From Ignelater luminosus (taxonomy: Eukaryota > Arthropoda > Insecta > Coleoptera > Elateridae), in the NCBI GenBank assembly GCA_011009095.1, contig VTPC01091298.1, forward strand, positions 72,917 through 136,916: DNA of 64,000 bases. The letters run 5' to 3'. Shown here piece by piece: positions 42,660 through 55,699 of this stretch. Made by a program: the position numbers and the translations under genes. How positions within the stretch are numbered: position 1 is the stretch's first letter; each line of letters starts with the position of its first letter. Under the pieces are notes generated by a model that saw only the letters and a list, made by a program, of their open reading frames with translations, made no database searches and was not told where the DNA came from.

Positions 42660-45215
42660 TGCCTTTTTTTTGTCTAATTTGCCTGAACTATAAACTCGAC
42701 TTCAGTAGTCGACTGGCTACTATCGGTTGACGTCTTGAACTCCATGCCACATATGGGCCCTCCACAGAACATGATAACGAATCCTATTATACTTCTTCTC
42801 ATTTGCATAATCAGAATCACCGTAGACAATAATTCCAATTGTCCTTGAATTTCTTTTGTAACCAATTCCAAACTCTTTAGATCCAGTTAGATATCTCATT
42901 GTTATTTTAACGTTTCTAATATTTTCTGTATTTAGACTTTCAATAAATCTACTGTTGAAGTTTACTGAATACGAAATATCCGGTTTTGTTCTGTTAGCCA
43001 TATATACTTAGAAGACTTCCAATACTCTCTCTATATGGAAAACTCAATTTTGCATCTTCTATTCTTTTTGTCTTCTTTTCTGAAACCATTGGGGTTGGTT
43101 TTGGTTTTGATGCCTCTATATTATATCTTTTCAATGTTTTATGTATGTACTTGGTTTGCTTTAATTTTAGGTGGTCATCTAATTGTTCTATCAACATACA
43201 AAGCCAGAATCAAAGAGCAGTCGAGGGTTTTAAAAATGCATTTTTCTGATTTTTTCTTTCAGGTCATTACTTTTTAAATAATTAGTAAATCTTTCATTCC
43301 ATTTTAAAAGGAGCTTATTTGAGTTTGAGACCTGTTTATACAGATTTTGTTTTCTTCTTTAAAGCCTTCTGGTATATTCATAAAAATATCTTGATCTAAT
43401 TCACCATACAAAACGGCCGTTTTGATATCAAATCCAATAATGTTCCAATTCTTTGCACTTGCTAATGCGAAAATGACTCTTAGGCCGGGTTGCCCAAAGC
43501 TTTGTTAAATGCTTGATCAACCACTTAATCAGTTGATTAACCAATCAGAAGTAGTGAAATATTCAGATTTATCCAATCAGATCAGTTAATCAACTGATCA
43601 ACTTAATCAATCATCAAACTATTTTTGTGCAATCCAGCGTTAATGAGTTGATGTTAACTACTGGACTGAACGTATCTTCATAGTTGATCCCGTGTTCTTG
43701 TTCGAAACCTCTAACTACCAGTCTCGCTTGTAAGTTCCACCTCCTTTTACTTTAAACACCTATGTATTAGTGAGTTTTGTACTGTTTCCTGCTTCATCTC
43801 TGTAAACAACTTCTCGGGTTTTATTTTCCATTGACGATTGTTTTTTATTTTCTATAGCTTTTTCCATTTTTCTCTATCATTTTCATTTATTGCTTCAGGG
43901 TATGTTAACATTACATAATCATTTTTTCATCCAGATATGAGAGTATTAATTAATTGTTCTTCCTTTGCTCGTAGTTTGAACTGTTGGTGATTCTACAATG
44001 GCTTCATTTTCTGAACTATTTTGTTGTTTGAGTTCTTCAGATTCTTCTGGTTCTATAACTTGAAATTGTTCTTTCATTCTTTTTGTTTTTCTTCATTAGT
44101 TTCAGCAATTTCTAAACCCTTTTCTCTTGATATTACTTCTTCACCACGTGTTGTTATTGCACAGATAGCAAATTTCTTGATAATCCCGGTACATAAATAA
44201 CATCCTTAAGTAGGCAACTATTTATTTTTAAATCACCCGTTGTCGTTGCAACCATTTGTTCTCTCTTTTCTGCTACTCCAATTTCTTTCTTGACATTTTG
44301 TTGATTCGCCAAATTTTTGTCTTGATTTACCATATGAGACGTTGACCCTGAGTCTTTATTACCATTATTTTTTTCTATTTTCTCTTTATTATTAGCATAA
44401 AATGATACTTTATTATTATTACTGACATTGTCTTTTTTGTAGTAGTAATTATCCTCAGTGTGATTTGACTTTTTACATATTCCACATTGTTTATTCTTTA
44501 TTTTTCCACACTGGGATTCCTTATGACTAAAGTTTCCACAATTGTAACATTTCATATTGCTTTTACATTTCCGAGTCATGTGCCCTAATTTATTGCATTT
44601 AAAGCATTTTCTTTCTGTAGCTTTGAAGGCTACAGTTTCATTTCCTTCTTTTTTATCACCTAACACTACTTTCTTCTATGAGCAGTCTTGATATCAAATC
44701 ATTTAATGCTTTACTCTTATTTGGGGTTGAATTCCAAGCATTGTGAAAGTGTTTATATTTTACAGGTAGTGTATTTAAAATTTTTGATACAACCATACTA
44801 TCTTCTATTTTTGATCCTATACTACACTACACTAAATTTTGTATTTTATTTACATAGCTAGATAAGTCTTTCTTTTTATCATACTGTATGGCAAAAACCT
44901 CTTTCATCAGGTTGCACTTACTTTGTTCATTGCTATGTTCATAGATGCTCTTCAATTTATCAAACATTTCCTTTGATGTTTTGCATGTTAATAAATATAG
45001 TTTCGGTCCTTGATCACATGTTATTAAAATCAGTCTCTGCGCCTTTGCTTCTTTCTGTTTCCATTTCATCTTTTTATTTGCGTCGTCAATTCTGAATTTT
45101 TCTGAGCCATTCACAATACTATACAAACCTTCTGCTCTTAATCTTACTAGGATCTCAAATTTCTACATGTCATAGTTTTCATTTCCAGTTAGTTTATCAA
45201 TTGATTCAAGAAAAG
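42660..45215 (-). mobile_element. copia retrotransposon remnant, gag to RNase H
   Basis: On - from 45215: gag start 'ESIDKLTGNENYDM', gag body in 45126-44827, two or three zinc knuckles (CFKCNKLGHMTRKC, CYNCGNFSHKESQC) and the protease 'DSGSTSHMV' in 44666-44154. Reverse transcriptase fragments lie around 43900-43350 ('[11 protein letters not shown]' and 'IFALASAKNWNIIGFDIKTA', split by the MITE at 43483-43638). Then comes the connection 'KPTPMVSEKK' (43197-42994) and RNase H 'MANRTKPDISYSVNFNSRFI' (43001-42674), ending in 'TTEVEFIVQAN'. Integrase is missing. LTRs were not found; the 5' side ends against LINE sequence and the 3' side against the inverted-repeat element. Confidence 0.86.
43483..43638. 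mobile_element. 156-bp fold-back MITE in copia reverse transcriptase
   Basis: Begins GGCCGGGTTGCCCAAAGC; the other end reversed is GCTGGATTGCACAAAA. The body is nearly self-complementary, with ATCAGTTGATTAACC repeated inverted. It is flanked by TTA-like bases. The copia frame on either side is continuous once it is removed, so it is a clean insertion. Confidence 0.75.
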
Positions 45216-45216
45216 A

Positions 45217-48200
45217 AATAGGCAATTGAAAAGGGAATATGAAAACGAAACAAACAGGAAACTAAATGAAATTAATAAGAAGGAGAATATAAATGAAAAC
45301 TAGAATGGAATAAAAGGAAGTATTAATATGGCAGCAGAGAAAGCAATAGGGTACAGTAGAAGATCAACTAAAAAATGGTTTGATAACGACTATGAAGAAT
45401 ATATCAACAAAAAAGGGAAGCAAGACTAAAATGGTTAAGAACAGGCGGCAAAGAAGAAATGGAAGAGTATAAAGAACGAAGGAAAGAAGTCACAAAATTA
45501 TGCAAGCGGAAGAAGAACAACTGACTAGAACAACAAATGGAAGAAATAGAAACAAGCAACAGAAATAATAATCTAAAGAAGATGTATTATCAAATCAAGA
45601 GAATAAAAAGTAACTGTAATATAAGAATAAGAGGGAAGCTTGACACAACAACTGAAGAACTACAGTTGACTATTATAATAGACAAAAACGGAACAGACGA
45701 AGAACCAACACTAGAAGAAGTAAAAGAAATAAAACATAAGATAGTAAACCAAAAATCACCTGGTAAAAATCACATGATAAATGAGAACTAATTAGAAACA
45801 AGTGAAAAAAGCTACATGAAGAAATACATAATAATAAAAAACTCAATATGAAGAACAAACACAATGCCAGAAGAATGAAATCAAGGAATAGTTGTTCCAA
45901 TATATAAAAAAGGAGACTCAGAACAATGCAGTAATTACTAAATACTACATATATAATAATGTCTACGTTAATACAAAAAGAAATAAAATATAGGGTGGCT
46001 AAAAAGTATGGAAACACGATACCTCCGCAGAAACGGTAAGAGATAGACAAATGAAATTTGGAGAGCATAAAGTAGGTATTTTTTGCCATGTTTTGCGAAG
46101 GTAATTAAAAACAAATCTTCAATTGTTTTTTCGTACGGCCGCCATATTGAATTTTTTTAATGGAACACCCAGTATATGATCCCATATTTTGATAGAGATT
46201 TTCAAGACAAATTCAATGGTATAAAATTGCTATACTTATCTTAAAAGGTTTTGGAGATAATCGCGATTCTTTTGTAAGGGATTTCCCTATTAAAAAGGAT
46301 GGAAACACGCTACCCCCGCAGAAACGGTAAGAAATTGACAAATGAAATTTGGAGATATTAAAGAGGCATTATTTGCCATGTTTTGCAAAGAGAGTTAAGA
46401 TCAAATCCTTAATTGTTTTTTCGTACGGCCGCCGTCTTGAATTTCTTTAAATGGATCACCTTGTATATGACCCCATATCTCGATAGGGATTTTAAAGGCG
46501 AATTCAATAATATAAGGGTTGCTATACTTATCTTGAAAGGGTTTGAAGATAATCGCTATTCCTTTGTCAACGATTTCTTAACTCCAAGAACGGACTCGTA
46601 ATGCAAGTAGTTCCCCCCGATTATTTGAAAAATTCCTTACGAACATTTCAAAAGAGATTGTTTCATTGCCAAGAAGTTTACGCAGCGCATTTTGAACACT
46701 TCTTATAAAATTATATTGTGTTTTTGTTATTATCAATTCGTCACTATTTGGTTTTATTCCACCTTTTTAGTTTGTTCTAGCATCGATCTATTATTTTAAA
46801 TAAGTAGGCTAAGAGCAAAATTTTTACGGTTTTCTTTTACTTTAATTACTTATAAAATAATCGCACATCATTTGTTTAGTTCCATTGCCTTTGTTGTTTC
46901 ACGGGTAACTCGATTTTGATAGAAATTAATAGTGAAATCCTTGACAAAAGAATAGCGATTATCTCCAAAACCTTTCAAGATAAGTATAGCAATCTTTATA
47001 TTATTTGATTCGCCTTGAAAATTCCTATCGAGATATGGGGTCATATACAGGGTGATCCATTTAAAGAAATTTAAGATGGCGGCCGTACGAAAAAACAATT
47101 AAAGATTTGATCTTAACTCTCTTCACAAAACATGGCAAACAATGCCTACTTTAAGATCCCCAAATATCAATTGTCTATTTCTTACCGTTTTTGCAGGAGT
47201 AACGTGTTTCCATACTTTTTAACGACCCTGTATACAAACCCAAATACGTGATTGCCAGTATGGATTCTGCCAAGACCTTATTAGAAGACATGAAAAAGAT
47301 GCACATATTCAAGAAACTGGTAGAAGTAACAAAGAAAATCTTACAGAACACACAAATAAGTGAAAGGATAAAAAAAGGCAATACAGATTATTTTCAGACA
47401 AATTCAAGTGTAAGACAAGGAGATGCTATGTGAGCCACCCTATTTAATATAAGCCTGGAGGATGTATTTAAGAAAAATAAAATACACAAGCATAATAATT
47501 AATAAAGACTTACAGATAATAGCCTATGCAAACGATTTAGTAATAATTAGAAGAAGCGATCAAAAATTAAGAGAGACCTTTAGAGTGATAGAAAAAGAAG
47601 CACAGAAAGGGGGGGGAAGAAATCAATGAAAAAAAACGAAATATAGGAAATGCCAGAGAAGTATAAACCAACCAAGGCAAACCTTCACAGAAGGAAAATA
47701 TATGTACATTTGAAGAGGTAGATGAGTTTAAGTATCTAGACTCTAGAGATACAAAGCAGTAATAAAAAACGAAAGATATCATGATGTAAAACAAAGAATA
47801 CAAAGAGGAAATAAATTGTATTACTGCTACAAACCTATAGTGAAAGATAAAAAGATCATCAAAAAACGAAACTAAGACTCTATAAGGAATTCATAAGACC
47901 AAATTCGGACTTATGCAGCAGAGGCACAAACATTCACAAAAAAAGATGAAGAACAGATGAGACTAATGGAGAGAAGGTTTCTAAGATTAAAAATGGCATC
48001 CATGCAACCAAGTCAAGACGAGTATAGAGCAAGAATTGAACCATGAGTTAACAAAAGAAATGGACGAGGAAGACATAATAAGAACGATAAAAGTACAAAG
48101 AATCGCATAGGTAGGGGCACAGAAAGAAACGAAAATAAAATAATAGGAGAAAGAAAGAAGAAAAAAGTTAGAAGATATAAGAACAATGAAAATAAAGAAC

Positions 48201-48392
48201 TGGAAGGCGCGCAACGAGAAATTATGAAAAAAAATAGTCCAAACCGCCAAAACAGACAAGAATTTATAGGCAATAAATAATAATCCGGAGTAATCCACCC
48301 TACAAATGGATTTATGAGCTCCAGAGCGAAAAGATTTCCAAGGGAATAAGCCAAAGAAGAAGAAGAAGAAGAAGAAGAAGAAGAAGAAGAGA
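45217..48392 (+). mobile_element. Degenerate LINE split by a fold-back element
   Basis: On +: before the insertion 'NDYEEYINKKGKQD'-like text (45390) and 'IKHKIVNQKSPGKNHMIN' (45730-45780) fit the region between endonuclease and reverse transcriptase. After it, 'SSVRQGDAM' (47405), a mutated catalytic box 'IIAYANDLVIIRRSDQK' (YADD to YAND, near 47520) and the C-terminal 'EQMRLMERRFLRLKMASMQ' (47955). It ends in an (AAG)n tail at 48354-48397, a usual LINE 3' end. Many stops; inactive. Confidence 0.74.
45991..47230. mobile_element. Fold-back transposon with tandemly doubled left arm
   Basis: The right arm (about 46930-47230) is an inverted copy of the left arm (45991-46285). The left arm is followed by a second direct copy of itself (about 46290-46595), with a period of 291 bp (GAAACACG at 46011 and 46302). 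The centre 46600-46930 is unique. All arms carry 'CAATTGTTTTTTCGTACGGC' or close forms. The outer ends are TAGGGTGGC and, reversed, CAGGGTCGT, flanked by TA. The small frames in the arms are not genes. It sits inside a + strand LINE. Confidence 0.82.
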
Positions 48393-48397
48393 AGGAG
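48354..48397. repeat. (AAG)n microsatellite at LINE 3' end
   Basis: About 14 AAG units with small interruptions, directly after the LINE C-terminal region. Confidence 0.85.
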
Positions 48398-48399
48398 AT

Positions 48400-49513
48400 A
48401 GCTACATATACTGTGGTTAAACTTGATACCGTGTTGTGTGGTTACTTAAGTACACAAAACCTTTCCTCTTTTATTTGAGCACTATGTGAGTATCTTTGGC
48501 CCATCCGGTTTCTCGTAACATCAATTTCAGCAGTTATTTGCACTTTTTAGAACTCCAGGTAAGACAACCGACATAGGAGAGTTGAGGACTTCTAGTATGT
48601 TGTTAAGGACATTAAATATAACCAGTGTGAAAAATCCCATCTTTAGAATAATTAATTCCTGGTTCAGGAGCTTTTTGGTCTAAGAATCCTGGACTATTAG
48701 GTTTTAAAGGATGCCTTAAAAAAATATATCTAAATCTGATGACCTTATGTTAGGCTGACAACACTGAGAGTAGAATTTTTTACAAGTAGAAGTTGTGAAG
48801 GTCTCATTAGTAACCAACTATATTTTCAGCACGTGTATACGTCATGCGTTATGTTTTCATACAATTTGTAACTGCAACATTTATACTATAAAACCAGTAT
48901 ATTAATTCCAAGATTGCATGTGTGTGTGCTTCTCTTCTCACAAATGTAATCACACAAAAGCAAAAGTTAAAAAATACGTTTATTAAATAAATTCTCAATT
49001 TACAATATATACACTGTTAAATTTAATCATCATTTTAAAAACGCAAGACATTTTAAAAATTTCGTTTTACAACATTATAAAACATATATAAATAGTTACA
49101 CTTAAAAATAGTAAGGAAACTTATTAAGTACTAATTAACACTTCTTGTAGAACCTATTTTAAGTTTTTTTTTTAATTACTGTTGCAATAATAATTATTGT
49201 TATTAATTTACATTTTACACCACAATCACGTTCATCAGTCACAGTCGCATATAGTATTTCTATATTTATCTTTATATTTTATCATAACATTTATTATTTT
49301 AGATTTGTTCTAAGTTCTAAAGAGTCATTAAGTAGAATCGCAGTCTTGTTTTCTATAATAAACTACATTCTAGACTATTTTATGTACTTTATAAGTTTTT
49401 TTAGTAGGATCTTTCTTTTTCAAATATTTAAGACAAAACACAAAACCATTTATCTATTAATGTTCGTAAAATTATTCTGTGCCAATTGTGCGTTATAATT
49501 CCTTAATTGTTCG
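48400..49513 (-). other. Likely 3' untranslated region and flank of the propeptide gene
   Basis: No coding frame. An AATAAA on the - strand near 48979-48985, about 530 nt beyond the stop at 49514, could end the message. From there to 48400 nothing is recognised. Confidence 0.4.
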
Positions 49514-52500
49514 TTAGTGAAAACGACCTTTTTTTCCAATAAAACTCGATCTCGGATCTTCCTCGATCTCTTGTAAATGCTGCCTTTGATGTCTGATGTG
49601 GCGATTGGGTGGCATAAAACTAGTTGTTAGTGCTGCAGGATTATCGGATGAATTGTGCGGCGTTTGTCCGTGCAATTTTTTCAAATCGCACTTTCTCAAA
49701 GTGTTTATACCGTCCGAATCGTAACTCATGTTCTGCGGATATTCTAACGTGCATACATCTATAGTTGGGAGCAGTGATACGTGGTTATGCAGGGCTGTTG
49801 TCGTATTTCCTCCAGCATTGCCATTAGTTCGTTCAAATTCATTTGCCCGTCTTGCTGCATCGACAATGACGGTTGGGATAGGTTTTGGGGTTGCTGTAAA
49901 AAGAAATAAAAGGAAAATCAGTAAGATATAAACGAAAAAAGAATCTTTGGGCATATTTATGTCATGTTATTAAAACTTACTGGACATAATTTATTTTGAG
50001 TGAATATACCCAAAGATTGTCTTTCTAGGTTACTTTATAAAAAAATGTCTTATGTTATGAAAAACTCAGCAAACCAAGGTAAGATAATACTTTATAGGAA
50101 TGCAATGGTATAAAGTGCAAACTGTTACATTAAATCTAAAAATATAAATTGATAAAAATATCAAGGTTTATTAAAGAAAACTCAGTACTGTAAAGGACCA
50201 ATGTAATGTAAAATAGATTTGAAATTGCTTTCCGTAATAACGTTTTATCTTAAGCAGAATCTAAACAAAAATGGAAAAGGATGAAAAAGCTATAGTAGTT
50301 ATAGTTACAAGAATATTTAGAGCATGGTAGCAAATTCTCCAAACTAAAAGAAAGAATCAGTTGTTTACACATCCCATTCAAACAAATAGGAAGGACCTTT
50401 ATTATGCTAATCTAATCAAGAAAAAAATATCCAAATTGACTACAAAAATACATCATGGGTATAGATGTCTAGCAAAACGGTATAAAATCGGCTGAGAAGA
50501 CTAGTATCAGAAAATTATAGAGTCGTGTGTCTGTGCCTCTCATAGGCATTCCGGCATCTGCTCAATTGACAATCTTGACACTAAACGTTAGCTTATTTAG
50601 AGACAAGTGTAGTTAGAACTTAATTCTTTGAGATATATGTGTATAAGTAAATACTGTAATCAGTGATCCCATTAGAGAGCAATAACTTCTTCGAACAAAG
50701 GTAAAAGTTGAGAAACTATACTGGAAGACTTAGAAATAGCTTCAATGTTGTATTTTCGAAAAATGGCATGACCAGTCAGAGAAATCATGTGAAGCTGCTT
50801 TTAAGCGATCAGTAAAGAGAGTAGATAAAAAATCAAGAAATCGCCCTTATAAGAGCCTTTCTCGACACCCAGGTAGCCTTGATTGTACCTACTGCGAATT
50901 TGTAACTAGAAGACCACAATCATTACTATTTGAGGAAATGCTGGAAATCTCAGTAGCTTAAGGATGCTTACAAGATGGAGGTTAATTACTCCTACTGTGG
51001 AATTTGGTTGTCTTGTAGCTTATACAAAGAACTCTAAATACCATATTCTAAGGTAAACATCAGCGTAAATTCAAAGATAAGTCTCATTGGTATTAAACCT
51101 ATCAAGTTTCTTCAACAGCAGCGTATAAGTCAAGAAATCAAATATTTATCAGTTCCACATATGTGAAAAATTACTTAAATAAAAGCAAAAATTGTTTATA
51201 GCAACAAAACAAGCACCAAGCAAAGTCTAAGAATTCAAGTCACACATGGTACGTTACATACATTACAATATATGAGTGGCTATCATCAGTAAGGGTGACT
51301 TAAAGCGAATCAAAGATTACTTAAATTCCAAATTAGTATGTTTCTGTACAACAGCTACCATAAGAAGTATGCCAACTGCAACCGTGGAAACTCTACTAAA
51401 CCTCCTTCTTCTTCTTAAAGTCAAGGCGGAGACAGAAACAGAGGTACCTATGCTTTTTGGCACACCAGGATACTAAATACTCAATACTAGAGATGAACAG
51501 TGGCATTATGACCTTAAGATAAAACTTCAACAAACTTTATAATATACAGATTGGCTGGATGAAGCGTCACATCAAAATCAGAGTCTGTCAGCTAAAAAGA
51601 CTTGTCTAGTATCTGCTTCATAGGCTGATTCAAATCTGGCAGCTAAAATATAAATGAAGAATCTACTGGTCTTGAATCAATGTTTGGTATTCCTGAAACC
51701 TCAATTAGAGAGGCTGGTTTGATGAATCAACAGACAACTCCAAAATTACTAAAACCACATTTCAGGATTAAGACACACAGTAGAACGATGCTAGAGTTAT
51801 TCCTAAGAACAGTGACTGGAGATATTCTGAGACTAAGCAAACTACAAATTAGGTTAGTGGCGAGATTGATAAATATATCAGTGCAGTTTGCAATGAGGTG
51901 AAGAAAATAGCTTTTCATGTAATCATATAATGTAAAACTCTGGTTCTTTGAGGATTTGATTTTCTGCACGAAAAATTTATCAAGAAAAAACAGCATTCCT
52001 TTCAACAATGTTTACCTAGCCTAAAGCGAGCAGTACAGAAGGCTGCAGTGTTAGGACGCCTGAACCAGCTCATTACAAGTGCTTGACATGAACATATCTG
52101 TTGAGATTGTTCAAAATACTGGATGATCAAGGCGAATGGAAAGCCTATTTGGTTATGGTAGAGATTCATTGATATAAAAACGTTGTTAATGTAGCAGCTG
52201 AAGATGATTAGTAAATCCCCACTGTTTTATCTCTAAGCCGTCCCTAAACCGCCAATTTTTTTTAATCCTCTTAAAGTAGCAACAGGTGTGGCAGCTTGCG
52301 ATAATCACTTATCGGGGATACCTTTGTTTTTATTTCAAGAGCTAGGTATTGACATGGCTTTCGCTTTCCATTACCCATCTTAAGAGATCTAAACAAGTAC
52401 ACAATTCAGGCTACGCCCTCCATTAACTCTACTAAAAGCTAGTCGAATAAGATGCTTGGAACCTCAGAACCTGAGTAGAGATCTGCTGTACGTAATACAA

Positions 52501-54025
52501 TCTAAGAATCTTTATAAAGTGTTTGTTTGTATAATAAGAAGTCGAAAAGAGAAAATCACATTTGTGTATTTTGGCTTTGAAAAATTATTTAAAGTTGTTC
52601 AACGACCATTAAAAGCTACCGTTGCCATGTAGTATACATAAGGCGACTTAAGAAAGAATTTATTTACTTACTATTTTAGATAGAAAAGTCACTAACTTGA
52701 ATTCATCAATAATACTTGCACCAGCGTTTACTTCTATGAGAAAAATGATCATTCTAGAAGAATCAGAACAATACGTGGACTAAAGTATTATTTGTTTTTA
52801 GATTATGTACAACAAAATTCACTTTGAGACATTTTTGATATTAGTTCTACTTTTTACTTCTTTCATTAAACCCAAATAATCTAGACTCGCTTTATCCCAC
52901 AATCTTATTGTGGATTATTTTAAAGTTAACCACAACTACAAGATTTGCTTAAGACTCTAAATTGGGAAGAAACCTTATAAGGTTTTAAAGTAATAAACCT
53001 TGATAGATACATAGTTAGGTTAGATGTAGTAAGCAAAATGTATCAAACGCTAGTATATTATTATAAATATAAAAAAGACTATGACAACATTCTTTGAATT
53101 TTATCTGTGACTACATATTTGCCTTGCATTGTTCAAAAACCAATTATTAAGATTACAATATGTAGTTTTTGATCAACACAAAATAAATACTGACAGATAA
53201 AATTAATCGTAAGAATTGTCTTCATAGTAAATTAGTATTGTTAATGCACACTCACACGTGCCGACCGTGCAAGAAGCTCCCTTGAAGTATTTATCAGCCT
53301 TCAATACAGTTCCTTCCTGATCTTCAACCAGAACAGCTAAGCCCAAATTTTTTCCTCCTTTACTCCATGCTTTCGTTGCTGGCCGCACACTTAATTCTAC
53401 CCATTTTGCATTTTCACCAATGACTTTGCTGTCTGATAAACGACGTTTTACTGAAATTTAAAATTTAACTTAAAAGAACTGTAAAACCAATTTAAAATTT
53501 AAACAGTACCTCGGTGCTTCTTTAAGGATTTGGTATACCAATAAATTGAAATTCTCAATAATTTCTCATCTGGGGCAACAGAAGTATTTTCACAGCTAGT
53601 GTCTAAAGCAGCAACAGCACTAACGTTTTCTTGCGGTAGCCTATACAATCGTAAAGTAGCAGTTGCGATGATAACACCATTTTCTTCCGTTCCATGATCA
53701 ACGTTAAAATATAAATTCATTGTGTTTTCGTCGTTCCAGACTTCTTGGTCAGTATTCTTTGGTATTTCACCTATAAATACATAACACATTAAAATATCAA
53801 TATTTATTGGAACATCTAAGGAACCTACAAGAAGGATAATAACTTCGAATTTTTTCTGTGACGAATTCTTCATCTGCGTTTGGTATTTTAATGCCTTTCA
53901 CAAAATCAGTAAGATTCAATGATGATATGTCTCTTTCTTCTCCTGTATTTGGCATCGTTCCGTTAACTCGACCGGTTCTTCTTAAAATATTATCTCGAAG
54001 GAGTTGCAACCATGTTTCTTTGTCC
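49514..54025 (-). CDS. Secreted TGF-beta propeptide-like protein without ligand domain (partial, 4 exons)
   Basis: Exons on the - strand: 54025-53829, 53770-53510, 53450-53256 and 49893-49514, all with GT-AG introns. Phases match throughout: T|GT rebuilds Cys in 'YPSCEIPKNTDQEVW', G|TA gives Val before 'KRRLSDSKVIG', and T|CA gives Ser before 'TPKPIPTVIVD'. About 343 residues are visible. The first three exons fit a TGF-beta propeptide: amphipathic start 'ETWLQLLRDNILRRTG', 'YFNVDHGTEENGVIIATATL' and 'LRLYRLPQ', then 'NLGLAVLVEDQEGTVLK'. The last exon has only two Cys, basic 'RHIRHQRQ', and stops. So there is no seven-cysteine growth factor domain. The fly neuroblast inhibitor Anachronism is a possible relative, from memory only. 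The start exon with signal peptide was not found upstream of 54025. Confidence 0.72.
49894..53255 (-). other. 3.36-kb last intron of the propeptide gene
   Basis: Bounded by donor T|GTGAGT (53255) and acceptor TTTTTACAG (49894). The middle, about 50200-52500, is less AT-rich and looks like decayed repeat sequence with scattered short + frames (for example 51680-51901), none recognisable. The flanks are plain AT-rich DNA. Confidence 0.55.
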
Positions 54026-54029
54026 CTGG

Positions 54030-55690
54030 TAGAAAAAAGAAAAACACTTTAGTACTAAAATGGCGTCATATAAAAAATATTTGTGCAAGAAGCTATAAAA
54101 AACGTGATTATTATTCTATTCAATTAAAACCAGAAGCGTAAAAGCGAAATTTTTTAGTTTTCTGTAACACCTTTTTAATTTGGTATTAATACATCATTTT
54201 AGAGACCACGTGGTCTATGAATTTTGTGTAATGTATAGCTGAATTGAATTCAGAGATTTTCTCTCATAACTTAAATTTCGCAACCTTACAGATTATGATT
54301 TGCTGTTCATGACCAAGGCCAGCAAAGTGGTCTAGATTGGTGCAGTCTAAATTAAAATTATTTCTTGGAAGTTGAGGGGTTTTTTGCACAAAAAGTTATT
54401 GGCGCTTAAATGTACTTAGAAGCTGTTTAAGTATTTTAGCTGAGAGACTAAAGCCTCGGAATGATTTTTGATCAGCTTTTGAATATTCAAGCTATTTCGG
54501 AATCCTACAATACAAAAACAGTAACGTAATATAATTACTCAACTTTATATATAAAATTCTAAGAAAACAAGTAATTAGGTAATTATTATTAATTAAAAAT
54601 ATTTGTTGTTTTTGTCAAGCAATTTAAATAAATAATTAATAATCTTGGTAACAATTATTTATAACTTGAAGCCGATTTATCAGTGTTTATTAAAGATGCT
54701 AACATAACACTGTAATTCCGGTTTTTGTGTCAGTTATTTTTTGATACTGGTTATAGTGCAACTCGCCCCGTTGCGTTCTCTTAATTTAAAATTAATCGAA
54801 TTTATCTAACAAAATAAACGTTTTGTGTCTAATATTGCTTTGTTTTGTATCTGTCTATTTATTATTGGACTGGGAAATTAAATGAATTCCAGGTAGAATA
54901 TAGCAGGTAAATAACTTTAATTTTAGAGATTCTTTTATAAACAAAAAAGGGCATTTTTAATTTATTCCGCTATAATGAGGAAGTGTTAAATTTTGAATTT
55001 GTTTATTTATAATAGTTATCAATGGACGTTGACCTGTTATGCATTCTCTACATTTGTGTGTTATTAAGGAAAATTTCAAGAACCCATCAATGCATACTTT
55101 TACATCTTATTTCAATTTTATTTGTGTATCTCTTATATTTTGATTCTGTAATAATTAAAAAAAGCTTTTTGATGTTATACATTCCGTAGTGATAAAGAAA
55201 ATAACACGTACAAGAATTGATTATCAAGTAATTTATTAATCTCTTCCATTTTTATTATTTTCACTTATTAATATCCAGCATTCCTTCCTTTGGTTCGTCA
55301 TTAATGCGATTCAGATTGCAGACCGATACAATTCAGGTCTGAAACCGATTGAAAACGAAAAATTTAAAAACACTTATCTGTTGGAGTGACTGTCAAAAAG
55401 TATTTCAGTTTTAACCATCCTTGGAAATTCCGTTTCTGGCTTCTCAGTTCTTTATAAAGGCTCTTTTACAAATGTGGTTAAACGTAAGATTTAATTTCAT
55501 ATCTGAATTCAGCACTAGGTGATTTATATATCTTCAGCTGCCTTTGAGAAGGTTGGTTTTTGACTTTTTAGTCTCACTCTACAGAGTATCAAAATATCTG
55601 CCTAAGGTGAGATTGTAGGTACATCTGATGATAAATCTAAGTGTAGCAATTAAAAATGATACCAAAATTCGGATAACTGCAGTGTCTACA
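54030..55690. other. AT-rich stretch upstream of the propeptide gene exons
   Basis: Probably an intron or upstream flank of the propeptide gene, whose first exon is missing. I found no - strand signal-peptide frame with a fitting donor. Confidence 0.4.
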
Positions 55691-55699
55691 CCATTAGAT

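Noticed and set aside
46413..47098. Similar small frames starting with MFFRTAA on both strands
   Set aside because: They are the same fold-back arm sequence in direct and inverted copies, not genes.
51276..51901. Two + strand frames in the last intron of the propeptide gene
   Set aside because: No recognised domain, many stops around; treated as decayed repeat.
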